Shown: positions 36,145 through 50,300 of the stretch, piece after piece | How positions within the stretch are numbered: position 1 is the first letter of the stretch | Layout: every line of letters starts with the position of its first letter | Source: Muricea muricata | Taxonomy: Eukaryota > Cnidaria > Anthozoa > Malacalcyonacea > Plexauridae | Length of the DNA stretch: 64,000 nt | Direction of reading: 5' to 3' | Assembly (NCBI GenBank): GCA_963855995.1 | Contig: OY979723.1 | Location: 9,119,013-9,183,012 of the forward strand | Position numbers and translations under genes: made by a program | Notes under the pieces: generated by a model | Seen by the model: only the letters and a program-made list of their open reading frames with translations | Told to the model about the DNA's origin: nothing | The model's database searches: none

Positions 36145-39100
36145 ATGGATCAAGTAGACTATGAAGAAATGCTTCCAGAGAGACTCATTGATCAGATTAA
36201 GGGAGTTATTTATGGTAACTGTATTGGAGATGCAATTGGACTGTTGACTGAATTTATGACAAAGGCTCAAGCACGTATGGTAAGGACAAGTTCAGTCAAG
36301 TTATATTTTGTTATTGAGCTCAGTGGTACCCAGTGATATGAGCAGCAGGTATATCCTGTGGTCCACGAAGGGTGGTAGATAAGTAGTTAGGTGGACTGAT
36401 TGTACTAACTCAAGGCTAGTGCTGGCAAGTAGTTCATAATTAGAACATGAAACTGAAGTTACTTTGGTGTTTTGGTTGATTCACTTGTCATCTGCTACTT
36501 ATATACAAAACAGCTTATCACAGTTTTCTTGTTCTAATTAACTACTTGTCTACACTAGTCTAGTACAATCAGTCTACCTACCCACAGCCCATAATGCATT
36601 CCAAGATTTTTAGCCACCACAGATTGCTGCCAGTATGTTTTTGAAAGAAACTTTGCTTGCCATTCCCACCACAGACCACAGTGACCAATGGCCAAGCCTG
36701 TGCTCCAGAGCCTAGTCCACTCTCTTGCAGCGAGTGCGGGATACTGGACTCACTGGACAGGCTAGCAATGACCATGCACATGGGCCATGGAAACATAATA
36801 TAATAATGCGAGTCAATGAGAACATGACAACACAGTAATTATTATTTGACAATTAACTCATCGAGAAAAAGGTTCATATAGTCTTACTATGCGACACTGC
36901 ATTCATGATTAATCATCTATAAGGCCATGAGAAGGTTGCCCTCAAAAACAAAAATTTTTCCCCACTCAAGAATGTTGTTCTCGCCAAATTCTCCTAAACT
37001 TATGTATGCATGCCTCTATATACAGGTGGGGTCACTATGGTTTAAGGCATTTTAAAGATTTTTTTCAATTCTCAGTCAGACACGGTCTGAAGTGAATATA
37101 TAAGCCCTAAATGGTTTAATTTGCATCCAGTGAAGCTGCAGGGAAGTATGGATTATTGAAGTACAAAAATGATGGTGAATCTAGTTACAATCAGCAACTT
37201 TCAATACCTAGTTACACTGGTCCAACAGTTAAAAACAAGGCAAGGCAGTTTCTTGCACATGCATGAATGACAGAAAACCAAGAGCAGGTTAGAATATATT
37301 ATTACTATAGTTGGGTTATTCGGAAATCATTATTAGTTGGCTGCTTTGCAGATTATTTGTGATTTAGATGTATGGTGCAGTGGGGAAGCATTTCTTCACA
37401 AAAGATAGAAATCTTGAATATGAGATGAAGTCGGATGACAGTCATCGCATCAGATGGGCGCAAGGTGATTGGACTGATGACTCAGATCAAATGATATTGA
37501 TCTTACAAACACTTCTGGAGAGAAATGGACAGGTAATAGAAAGTCATATTTGGAGATTGTGGTTCATCCTGTGAGGGCTTCTACATTTTTTGCATAAATA
37601 AGTCTCTTCACAGACAGATGGAATTAGAGAGAGGCAAAAAACTTTTCAAGATTGACTGTGTGATATATGCAGGCCACTGGCAAGGACGGAGGGGGATACC
37701 TAGGACCGGTTGTGTTCAAGGGAGCCTGGCAGAAAAGATGCTGGGCATTCTGTGCTGTCCGAGAACACAAAAATTAAAAATTAGTTAAACATTTTGATGG
37801 AGCTATGAGCCTTAGGTTATTAATATGTCCAAAGCCCATAATTGGGTTGTGCCCACCTTGGATATATGCCACTTAAATATTGACCTATCCCCTCATAGCA
37901 ATGGTTTCATGCAAGGAAACATGGTTACATGTCTTAGTTTACATCACACAAAGCCTTTACTGAAGAATAACATGACTCTACAAAAGTAAATAACTAACTG
38001 AATGGTTCTTCATCTATTCTATTTCTTTGCCATGCAGTTTGACACGATGCTGTTTGGACACAAGATGTTGGAATGGTGCAATAAAGGTTTCCCAGAATTG
38101 GGTGACACTGGAGGAATGGGCAGAGGCACAACTACGACCAAAGTCTTGCAACATCGAGATTTTACATTAGATCCTCATTTGGTAATTAGTGTGCAATTAG
38201 AAGACCCATCATAAGGCAATCGATTTGCAACTAGCAGTAATTAGAATTAAGAACTTACATGAAACTTAAGTTTAGGCTAACTTAAGTTGAGTTATTTGTA
38301 GTAATTCTGACTGACTTATTTACTCCAGCTTAAGTAATAAGTAGAACACCACATGGACAATAAATGCATGACAGTGATTTAATTTGTCAGGCAGCACATG
38401 ACATATGGATGTTAAGCAACAAATACTTGGCTCCAAATGGAGGGGTGATGCGAACATCAATTCTTGGAACAATGGAATACCATGACTTGAACAAAGTTAT
38501 AGAAAACACAAAGAATGCGTGCAAGGTAACTCACGCTGATCCTCGGTGTGTGGCCTCTTGTGTTGCCGTTACTGTGGCCATAGCACTGATGTTGCAAGGT
38601 AAACACAAGACAAAGAGTGGAGAGTACAATGTCGATGCAATAACCAAGGAGGCGCATGCATCAGCTGAACAAGAGCTTGAAAAAGACGAACACGTAGGTG
38701 CATGACATATTGGTGACATAACATCAGAGCCTCAAATTTGTCATTAAGTCCAATGACAGTTAATCTAGTAAGCATTTATTTGTTACAGAAAAAAGAGCTA
38801 CAAACATATATGTTTGAGAAGAAATTGGAAAACCTAAAACTTGGTGAATTCATTGGGTATACATTCAAGTGCCTCGGTGCTGGTTTCTGGGTATTTAAGC
38901 AGAGAAATTTTCGCAACGCAATACAGCAACTCACAATGGAGGTAATACATCATGTTTCTAGTGCGTTTTCGTTTGGTCTGTTACGTAAGAGCTCGTAAGC
39001 TCATTTGAATTAATCGCGCCAACGACGAATGCCGCGACGAACAGGCATAAACCGGGGTTTCGGCGCGCACGAAATATTTTGCAATTTTGCGCGCTCGTTT

Positions 39101-40801
39101 AAGAGAAAATACCTGAGTGAGTGTATTGCTGAAACAATATGTCTGTTAGAAATACAACCTTCAGTTTTAATTTTTTGTCAACCAATAAATTGCTCCGTCC
39201 CTAAATTGGTACCACAATTAATGTAGCACTATGGAAGACTATGGATCATCGCCTAACGTAGTCTCGAGTTCCCTGTGGTAACGAAGTAAATTTAGCTTTA
39301 TATCAGTTTATATAAGATTTCTTAGTATAAATTTCCAGATGACTATTGATTTTCCTGCATTCTGATTGGTCAAGATTTGCTGTCTCTGAAGTGATAGTCA
39401 CTGACCAGTGACTATAGCTTTTTGAGTTTTGCTTCTCTATATACAGTAATAAATTTGGAGTGAATTTTTGTAAAGTTTAGTTGATTATTATTTGTCTCAG
39501 GCTCGGTGATTACAAGCCTATATTCACTTCGCCTTTGGCTCAGTGAATATAGGCTAGTAATCACCTCGCCTTCGGCGACTAATTGTTAATTATCAGTGTA
39601 TCAGTCTATATACTAGTCTTATCAGTCTATACAAGATAGATATAAAGCTAAATTTACTCCGTTACTGCAAGGACCTTGGAAGGGGTGGGGCTAGGGGGGT
39701 CAGCCCCTTCACTTTTCATCGCTGGGTTGCGATGCCCAAATCGCAGGAAATGGCATTTCCGAGGTTCTAATTGTCAAAATTTCACGAAGGCCACCCTCCC
39801 CGAAAAACCCTAGACGAATTACGTATTGACAGTTCGACTATAGCCTCCCCACTTCAAATTACGCTGCGCGGGCCGTGTACTGGCTAACACTGAACACTGT
39901 GTAACAACTTGTAAGAATTTATAAAACAGCATGCATCACAATCTCTCTAATGTTCAGGTACAAGCCTACTCTAAATCGTGCACGATATAATCTTTTATAG
40001 GCTGGCGATGCTGACACAAATTGTGCAGTAGCAGGTGCCTTATTGGGTTGCAAAGTTGGATTCAACGAATTACCCAAGTCTTGGGTGACTGGTTTAAAAT
40101 ATCGAGATTGGTTAGACTCGCACGTTGACAGGTAAAGTCGGAAAACATGCATGATTTTTACTGTGTCTTTTGGTGTTATTTGTTCAGGTGAAAACTGTGT
40201 TTGTGGTTTAAATCTGTATTCACACCGAGCAAGATGAAAAATATGCCTGGGTGGGTTGTATCAAAGGCGTAGCTTAAACCGTGGATAAGTCAAATTTCAA
40301 AAATACTTTTACATCCAGCTTGCACGCTACGGAACTCACACATTTTATGGAATAAATATTTAGTTTTATATATAATTGTTCTTTTCAGGCAGCTAGTTTG
40401 TTCAACAAATTTGTTTTATATTTTCGACTTATCCACCGTCTAAGCTAAACGCCTTTGATGCAAACGGCACCTGGTTACAGCGGAAATCAACCTAGGACCT
40501 TTGGAATACTAGCCCATTACTCTACTGCGTTACCGACGCGGTCAGGTGGGTTCGAGTACAGACTATCATTCAAAAGGATGCGGGTTTCATTCCCACCAAA
40601 GTCAGGCATATTTTTAGCTTGCCCGACGTTGTGGACATAGAGTCAGGCAGACAGCACAAATATCCAGACGATGTTTTGATATATTACTTGCATTGCTATT
40701 ACGCGATATTAAAGTAATAATTCGTGTGGTCATCTTTTTCAAGGTATCTCAAACTTCTCTGTAGACAACACAAGACGAATGACGGTGATAAACATGAATA
40801 A
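36145..40801 (+). CDS. ADP-ribosylglycohydrolase (DraG/ARH family), tandem copy 2
   Basis: Exons 36145-36279 (5' extent uncertain), 37368-37532, 38038-38181, 38391-38693, 38789-38941, 40001-40131, 40744-40801 encode at least 362 residues. Exon lengths 165, 144, 303 and 131 are identical to those of copy 1, and two others differ by only six bases, so this is a tandem duplicate with conserved introns. Catalytic signatures are intact: GNCIGDAIG, GDWTDDSD and AGDADTN; also THADPRCVASCVAV. The ATG at 36145 is the first in frame, but the open frame extends upstream and contains a UIM-consensus match, so the real N-terminus is probably longer. The two C-termini differ (short charged tails). Both copies look enzymatically competent. 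Candidate AATAAA near 41006. Confidence 0.93.
39274..39673. mobile_element. 400-bp MITE in copy-2 intron
   Basis: The left end TAACGAAGTAAATTTAGCTT is mirrored on the right by AAGCTAAATTTACTCCGTTA. The centre has a second palindrome, GCCTATATTCACTTCGCC / TCAGTGAATATAGGC. No protein is encoded. Confidence 0.85.
40470..40650. mobile_element. tRNA-like SINE fragment
   Basis: Motifs GCGGTCAGGTGGGTTCGAGT and AAGTCAGGCATATTTTTAGC are shared with the region 30590-30750. It lies in the last intron of ADP-ribosylglycohydrolase copy 2. Confidence 0.55.
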
Positions 40802-41315
40802 TAACATGTGAAACACCTGGAAGCACACTGTTTTTCGCTGCCTAAACTATATAAATTGAAATTCGACGTTTGCAGCGAAGATCTTCGAAAAGTTAGATGT
40901 AATGGTAGTTAGGCAAGCATAACTACCAACTCCAAATTCAGATTTTATGGTTTATGAGGTGAAAAATCCTATGATTTGTCTGATTGCCATCGACAATTGC
41001 ATATAATAAAGGGTTTGAAGATTACGGCAAACAGCTGACCTGATAATTACAACGGAATTACAATTACAGCAGAAGTTTCTGTTGTAGCCGTTTGGCAGAA
41101 GCGTCAAGCTCTGTTGTGCGAATGATGCAAATCGCCCAATAAGTACGATGCTGTACGATCAGATATGAACATTAAATATGACTTGGATTGATATCTACGC
41201 AAATTACTTCTAGGCACAAAACCCTCCCCTGACAAAAGAAGGTGAATGCTACTGTACATTAGATTATTTTCTAATATACAAATACCCAGCCAGTACGGGA
41301 GGAGTAGCATAGTGT
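40802..41315. other. Intergenic region, convergent 3' ends
   Basis: Lies between the stop of ADP-ribosylglycohydrolase copy 2 and the stop of LRGUK. AT-rich, with a candidate AATAAA near 41006; I see no gene in it. Confidence 0.6.
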
Positions 41316-44300
41316 TTATATTGTGTTACCCAACAACTCTTCACGGACCGGTGTCGAACCATGAAATGTGCCTAATGATGTTGGTGATACCAAGCCACCT
41401 CGAGAAACCTCGGAGTCCGGTCGGTCGATGTTCGGAGAGAACGCTCGTGCCGACGATGGGGTCGCGCTGGAGCCACCCGATTCGGAATCTGAGTCGAAGT
41501 CGGATCTGGAATTCACGATTGAGTTTAAGATTTTACATTATGAAAGTTCATCCTTATTTTAAGTACATTTTAAGTGCGTGGCGTTCTTGTAAATCCCTTT
41601 ATTTTCTGCAAGATCGATGTTTACGATTGCAATGGGGAATTCTGCTCAGTTTACCGTTGCGGCAATAGAAGCATTCCGAAAATATATGACCAGTTCATGT
41701 GCTCAAGTTTAGCAGTTCCTCTGATCAATTCCTCCCGTGATTTCTCAAATTTTGAAAAGTAATGCTCACAACTTCCTGTTTATTGACCATATTGACCAAT
41801 CAGAATGCTCACGAATAAGATGTAGCATTCTGATTGGTCAGTTAAAAGGAAGTTGCGAACTTTTAAGGAACTTCTTCGAAATTTCGAGGAAATGATCAGA
41901 GAAACTGGTAAACTTGAGCAAATGAATTGGTCAAATATTTTCGGAACGCTTCCATTGCCACGACTGTAAATTTTCCGCCAAACGAAAACAAACGATGAGC
42001 TATAACTAGTTCCCTGCGGCAAAATACGTGCTCGTTGTACTTCGTTGTCGTACTATCAACCTCGTACCCAGGGCTTCTTGGCAACTGCGTGAGATACCAA
42101 GAAGCCCTGGGTACGAGGTTGTGCTCGCTTTTAAACACATCTAACCCAGGCTCAATCCAGGTATAGGTTAACCTCCCCCCCCCCCCCCCATTTAGGGCTT
42201 TTGTGTAAGCCTTTTATGAGGAGACTCGTTTGGTATAGAAATGTTTCATGGTAACATACCTGACATCATCTTGAGAATGCTGAGGGCCTGTATTCAGAGT
42301 GCTGGCGTTTACCAACAAAGAGAAATTACTTGTGTCCACGGGAGCTGATAGAGATCGCTGGAGTTTGAGTAAGGTTGAGAAATTCTCGTTGATCTTTTGA
42401 CTGGCAGCATCTAAACGTCTGTCAAAAAAACATGGAAGCCGACACTTAGGTGTCAGTCTTATTGGAACAACATTGTAACGAATCTGACAGTCCCATCCAG
42501 TTTGTTACAAGTCGTTAACAACTTGTTCCAAATTTGTTCCAACAACTTGGAACAAGCGCTAACATGCAAATACATCTTGCCAACGGCTTGTGAACAGACT
42601 TATTACAATTTGCTTGCAAATTTGTTACAACTTGTTTGTTGTATGAGTGTATCTAATACCAGGTCTTACCCTAAGCTATTCAGTTGCTCCTTGGAGACAT
42701 AAGGAATCCCCGCCAGCGCAGCCTTGGCCAATGTTCGGCGTCTTTCAATTGACGCTTGCTCCACAGACGAAATCTTTGAACTCTGCATACTCATATTCGT
42801 CTTCATAAAACTATTCGAGATGTCCGACCTGGGCCGTGACCACGCTCGGGACGCCGTCGTAGTGGCCGTACTGATCTCGGAACCTCTCGGGCATTCTTCG
42901 GATCCTCGAGAACCACTTGATAGGGCAGTAAAGCTGTTCGTAATGAACTCGGAATCAGTCGTAGCTGTCGGCGAAAGACCAAGGTAGTCGAGCACAAGCA
43001 TCTTTAATTTTCTGTAGAGTTCGTGAAGATCATCTAATAAGAGCATCGAAGAAGGAGAATTGAAGAAACAGAGACAGTCATCTGATGTTGATAAACCCAT
43101 GTGTCTAGCCCTCAGATTTAAACGAGGATGAAAGGTTGCAGAGCGTTTCCTCAATTCTTATTTCTCCCTGCTCAAACAAGCATGAGGATTAAAAACCGAG
43201 AGTTTGCAGGGAGTTAAGTTATCTCAATTCTTATCTCCCGGTGAAACGAAGATGAGAGTTGAAAAGCGAGAGTTTGCAGGGAGATTTTGAACTCTCGTAT
43301 TCCGGTCAAACGAGGATACGTTGGTCGAAACCGAAGATGAAATTTATCTGAGATTATCAACACGTTTACTAAAATCTTGACTGCATGCAACTCATGAACG
43401 GTGAAAGGGGCAAAAACTCTTCAAATTTAACAACATGAAGCTAATGAGGGCTGATATTAAAGCGTCAAACAACAGTTTTGGTCGGTAATACCACACCCTA
43501 GCTCGGATAAGAATCCTCCATTCAAAAATACCCCGACCCCTAAATAAAGATCCCCTTCTCAGAAAAATATCCCCCTTCAAGAAAGGACGCGGGGGAGGGG
43601 GCGTTCGAACTACGAATGACCTAAAAAAGCGCCGATCTCCTCAGAGTTTTTGAGCATATAGTCCACTTTTTGCAAAGAATATCGGTAATATAATTGTTTA
43701 ATCCGAGAAAATCAAGGCAAAAATTTTGTGTAAATCAACGTGGATCTTCCAACGTATAAAAACTCCTTCACGGCCAAGGCTTCCTTCGTGATTTGCTCAT
43801 GAATGGACCTTTAACTTTTTAAACAAAATTTTGAAACAGGCAAAAATATTACCACATCTTGAAAGAGCATCCTAAACTTATTAAAATCGCAAAGTTTGGT
43901 TGTGAAATGTTATAAAATATGGAAAACACAGCCTTGTGAATTTGGTAAATTTTGTATACGTTTGTACTATGGGTGGAAAATGATACCCACTTGATACCCT
44001 TGGGAATTCATTTCTCACGCATCATACAAAACTACAGAAAATTTGCCAACTTCCCAAGGCTATATTTTTTTATAGTTTACAACATTTTACAACCAAACTT
44101 TGCAATCTTACTAAGTTTAGGATGCTCTTTCAAGTTGTAATATTTTTTCCTATTTCGATTTTTTTTTTAATTTCTTCTGAAAGGTTAAAGGTCCATTATT
44201 GGTACGTTATGATACATTTGTCCACTCACCGCTGACAAAGGTCATATCGAAGAAACCAGGTTTTTGTCTGTTTACATCAGCGTACATCTCAACGCGATCC

Positions 44301-47300
44301 AAAGCTTTAGCGATCAACGACTCCGAGTGATGGGAATGTTCCCGAAGTCTTCGTTCATGTTCCTGTAAGAAAAACCCTCTTGTTACTCGATGTTATTCGG
44401 AATACTCAGTCGCTCGCCTGTCGAAATACCACGTTTGCCCACCTGCGCTGTCTCGGGTAGTATCAGAACATATCGCGGCTCGAAGCTTGTGTTCTTGAGG
44501 CTGAGAACACCCTGAAAAAATAGACATAGACACTAAAAGGCATAGAGGTATTGCACGGTGGCGCGAAGATATGAATATTATTTTCGAGTGGTGAACACAA
44601 TATTTTACCAACGAGCGCAGCGAGTGAATAAAATATTGTTTTCAACACGAGAAAATAATATTCATATCTTCAAGCCATCATGTAATGTTCTTTTTATTAT
44701 ATGGTCAGAAGTCGAAACAAGCGAACAGAGAATACACAAATCCCGCGGGAAAACACACGCGCTTTTCACGCATTATATATTTTTTATTATCTTCATTAGT
44801 GGAAATATGGAAAATACGAGTATTTTTGTTTGCGGTAAAACACCCACAACCATATAATAAAATAAAATACATTGTTTGGTGACTCGGCGAAAACACGAAT
44901 ACAGCTCATCATCCATGTAATGGCAGACTCGTGCAGAAATATGGGGTCTATCTCCTCGTGCGTATTGTATCAACTACGAATCAGCCACAACCGATGTCCA
45001 GTTTGGCTAACTGACCGTAACGAAGAAAAGATGGCGGATGTACATTCTACCAGAATGCATTGCGGTCGAAAATCGTTTCCAAAAGCAGATTGACGTCTGT
45101 TGATGGACAAGCATAAGAGAGGAGGTTATTTTCTCTGTTTTGTTAAAGTTTTACGACCGTACGTGTTTTACTTGGCATCTTTTTTCGGTCATTTTTTGCT
45201 TGATCTCCGCAATGCATTCTGGTAAAATGTACATGCTGCCATGTTGTTCGTATTGGAATTTTAACCTTTTAGAAGAAATTTTGAAAAAAAATAAATCGGA
45301 ATAGGAAAAAGTATTACTACAGCCCAGTGGCGAAGCCAGCCCGACTTTTTACTCCTGCTATGTAAATTTCAATTGTTAGCGATAATTCTATCATAATTCA
45401 TTTCTTTAGAAATTGATTGTTTTTACAGACCATTAACTCGAAAAAATTAACATAGCAGGAGTAAACAGTCGGGCTGGCTTCGCCACTGCTACAGCCTGAA
45501 AGAGCATCCTAAACTTAGTAAAATTGCAAAGTTTGGTTGTAAAATATTGTAAACTAAAGAAAATATAGCCTTGAGAAGTTGGCAAATTTTCTGTAGTTTT
45601 GTATTATCCGTAAGAAATGAATACCCAATGGTATCAAACTGGGTATTATTTTCCACCCGTAATACAAATGTATACAAAAATTGCCAAATTTACAAGGCTA
45701 TATTTTCTATAGTATACATTTTACTACCAAACTTCGCAATTTTACTAAGTATAGGATGCTCTTTCAAGATGTGGTAATATTTTTGCCTGTTTCGAATTTT
45801 TTCAAAATTTCGTCTGAAAGTTTAAAGGTCCATTGTTACCGTGATGTTATTCAGCAAAAACCGAGTCCAACACTTAGTAATCGGTTACTTACGCAAAAAC
45901 ACTATATGGAAACCTGATGAGAAAGGAAACAAATTTTTGCAGAAATCTGGACAATAATATTAACATAGATAATAGAGGTTCTGTTTGAAACGCAGTCTAT
46001 TTTTGCTCATCCTTTGTTAAAAGTTTGCACAACTTATAGGCGAAGCAGCGTCACGTGAACAACCGAGACTGCCCGTTATTTTACACATACTCGACGCCAA
46101 CGTCGGTGCTAAGACAGAGATTGTCGGTTAACTCATACGGGATACCCCACAACTCTATTACGGAACATCGATTTAGCCTGTGTTTCCCGTTCATTTCTTT
46201 GACTCAACGATAAAACACAATTGAGCGTTGGTCCTTTTTTCAAAGGGAAGAAATTTGCACAAGCTGAATAAATGCTCTCAGCCAAAGATTCTTACCTCAA
46301 ACTCCATGTGAAGGGCGCATGCCAGACCTTTCCTAGCAACAGACTCAATGGCCTCTCTTGTTATGCCGTACAGATACCCGCCACACTGAGCTGTCTCAAT
46401 AAACTTGCCCTGGGAAGATTTTCAATAACATATATTGAAAAGAAAACACGCGAAATCGTGAACTGCCATTCTATGACTGTGCAGAAATGCAACATTTCAC
46501 AATCTTGTTCCTTAATTTGTGGCCGAGAAATTTATTTAAGGTGGTCATTCACCTTTCACTAGAATTCTTATGTGCTCTCAGGCATTTGAGCTTTTGTACT
46601 CTTAGATAAGATGCAATGATTTTAGATGATTTTCCAAAATTAGCTCTTGTAACACCATAACATGATGATATTTGCAATGATAAATGCTTTTTATATGTTT
46701 AATTATATTTTTACATGCCATGCATGTTGAGCTAGTGCTTGACGCTTCCCAAATTTGGCATTTTTTTTTAAAGTTACAGTTGTTTCTGACATATTTTCTC
46801 CAGTAATTGCATGGGCAACTAAATATTCAAGATGTCTTCGTCGACCGCAACAGTTTTTTCAGGATAATTAGCGTAATTGGTGACAATGCAAAAAATTTTC
46901 ATCACGCTACCTCCATCACATCTTTTTCAAATTCTCCTTGCGTTGTGAAGAAATAATCGACTCCGTCGTCTTCCTTTCTTCTCTGCGGACGAGTCGTGGT
47001 TGAGACTCTGCAGGTCATGATTATTGAAGCTCAGAAAACGAATGTATGGAGGGTTATCAAGACGGACTTAGCTTACCCCAGTCCAAAATAGTCCGGGAAT
47101 TCTTGACATAGCTTCTTGGCAAGATGTCGCTTTCCACAGCCAGAAGGTCCAGTGAGAACAAGCATCGGATATGGTGTTGTCATGCTTGTCAGCGTGCTAC
47201 AAGGAAACACTGCTTTGATGTAGGATCCAGTGTAAGTAGTACTCAAGAAAACCTTTAAGAAAACCCTCTAAGAAGGCATTTACATGCAAGCACAAATTGC

Positions 47301-50300
47301 CGCAAGTCTGCCTGGAAGTCTTCAAGCCTACTTCAGAATGCTTTCACATCGCTTGCTGCGGCTTGATTACCACACGTCTGCTGCAAGTTGACAACCGGCT
47401 TGGTGCAAATTGATTCTCAAGACTTTATCCACATGCAAGCTTGATGCAAATTGTTTTAGCAAATTGCAGTAGGTCTGTAAATAGTTTGATCTTCACAGGC
47501 TTGAGAAAACGTGATAAAGCCAACATGCTTGATGCAACAAATAATTTGGGCGCCAGTTTTGAAATGCTAGCCAAAACACTATTTAGAGAAAGTGTCTGCG
47601 TGAGTCGGTCAGGACAGTGTTTGCATTGATAACATAAGATACTCACCTGTCAAATACTTTAGACGGTTGCATCAGCGAGCGTACCACGTGGACCATATGA
47701 TCACGTGCTGCTATGACGTCAGCAGGAGGGTTAAACATGTTCGTTGCATGCACCTAATATGAAAAATAACAATTTTGTCTCGTAAGGTCAACAAAGACCG
47801 GACGTGATTTGACAACGCGACGAGAATTTTCTATTTTCAATGTCTTTTAACTTTAAATCTTTTCTCAAGTCCCTTTCTATTCTTTGGGACATACTTACGC
47901 AATATAAGCTATTTTGTGCACATATCTTGCAAATTGTCATTCCGTTGATGGTTACTGTATATTTGCTTTTGAAAATTAAAAAAATCGCGTCGCGTTGGGA
48001 AATCGTGTCGGGTCTGTGTGGGCCTTTATGATGATAATTTTGAAGGCAAACGTTGCAGCTTTCTATTTGTCATTTGTCGTATAATATGACCACAAGACAT
48101 ATGAGTCATGATTTAGGGGTTGTTACTATTTTTAAATTCTCAGAATTCGGATTAGGACTCGGTTAAAGGTTTGGATTGGGATTTAGATTATGGTTAGAGA
48201 TAGGCATAGGGTTAGGATTGGGATTAAGGTTAGGATTTTGGTTAGGATTATAATACAAAAAGTCTAAAAATAGAAACAACCCCTAAAACGTGACAGGTAT
48301 ACCACAAGAAGCTCAGAAAAATTCTGAGCTTTAAGTGGAACTCTAACCACGACACTCTACACGACCCTCCTCCACGTTCTGCGCGTATAGAAATCGCAAT
48401 TTGTAGCACGCCTGCAGACAAGCTGGCAACAAGTTGTGTTTGTTACAAGTTGTCAACAAGTTTCGGCAACAAACTGTCCAAAACTTCTAACAAACTTGTT
48501 GATATTATCAGACTTGTCTCAAGCTTGTTTCAACAAGTCTGTTACATTATTAAAATATAATTTTGTGGAAACACGACGTAAGTTTATTATATCGCTTATT
48601 TGGTGTTTCCACAAAATTCTACTTTATTTTGATATTCACCATGCAAACATACAAGGAACTTAAGTCTGTTACAGTCATGATGTAACAATGTTGTTACAAC
48701 CTTGTTTCGTCAACCTTGTAATATCTTGTTTTATCATGACTGTACCAGACTTGCTACAACCTTATATAACAAGACTTATAATACAATCAAGCTTGTTACA
48801 AGTTGTTGAGAGTTTTTCGCAAATTTGTTAGGACAAACTAAAAAGAAGCAGTGCGAACACAAATTGTTGACAACTTGTGAACACCGCGTTTGTTACAACT
48901 TGTGCGTTTTTTCGTGTATGGGCAGATGCTCTGTCCAGTATTAAAGTTATTGGAGATTCAATTCAAGGACATAAGGGTTTTGGCCCCTACGGACCTTGTC
49001 ATTCGTCTGAACCAAACGTATCTTGGCCGAACACTTGCATTTCTTTACAAATAAAATAATAGCCGACAGCCCGAACACGACTCAGTTGCGGCAGGATATT
49101 TACCTTTTCATTAGCAGTCGCGGGTATTCCATCCAGGTAAGCCAACATTTGAAGTCTGTACAGAATGGATAGTCTGTAATCTGATATTTCCTGAATAGGA
49201 TTTCTCTGAAAGTTTAACTTTCTCAGAAGTCGAAGTTCGCGCACGTAGCGTATTTCAGCGATGTCGATGATCTTAAAAATACGTTACACGTTCACACATC
49301 GATTTACGTTCTGACGTTTCTTAGAACTGCAATTTTTCGGAACTAAAACTCAGCCCAAAACTTTACCTGGTTTCCTTCGAGGTTAATTTCCTGTAAAAAA
49401 TCGTGCTCTTGTAATCCCTTCAGACTTCTGATGAAATTACACGACAGATCAAGCACCTAAAAACCACAGGCACATGCAGACTAAATATTTTACAGTCCCG
49501 ATAGATAATTTGAGTCTTAATTGATCAGTTAATTAACAATCAAAAAGAACTAGAATGTCACCTTTAAATACATTAATGTTTCCAGATTCTCAATTTTCCT
49601 GATGTTATTGTGGCTCTAAACGTTACATTAAGTGAGGAAAGATCAATTTTTAATACAGATTTGGTCAGAGGTTTCAAAATTATCATGGGTCAAAAGATGA
49701 ATAGCGCTACATTCACCTCGGATAGTGACTTTTTTCAAACTTTCTAAACATGTTCAATAACCGGTAAAACCAATATTAAAGTTCAGCATTTTCGAGTCAA
49801 AGTCACTTTTTATCTCTTGCCAGTTCAATATGCCTGGTGTAATTGCTTTTTTATGCCTTCCTGCGGCAGTTAAAAAAACTCTCTACTCTTTCATTCAGCG
49901 TGTAACCGAATGGCGTATAGGAACCTTAAGATTGTCGTTTACGCCAAACGACTAAACTCGGTAAGTTTCTTTGTAATAAAATCGAAATCATCAACCGTGA
50001 ATTGTTCATGCGACGCGACTTATTGAAAGGATAAAAAATTCTGCACTAAGCCCTGTGCATAACCGCAGAAAAGTTATCACTGATGGGCAATAGTTCAGGT
50101 AATCGCTTGACGTTTAAGTTAACGTTTAAATTAACCGCTGTCAGCATGAGTAGCCGTCCAATTGTAAACCGCAAATTTTAAACGCTACAGGTCAAAAACG
50201 TCAAGCTGTGTGGACAGAAAATCATTGAACACCAACTTACAGGTTTCAGTAGTCAAACAAGGCGTCTGTGAGCGGCATTTTCAATCACTTTAATAAATCT

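Noticed and set aside
44872..45093. 73-codon plus-strand frame in an LRGUK intron
   Set aside because: Antisense intronic sequence next to MITEs, with no family resemblance.
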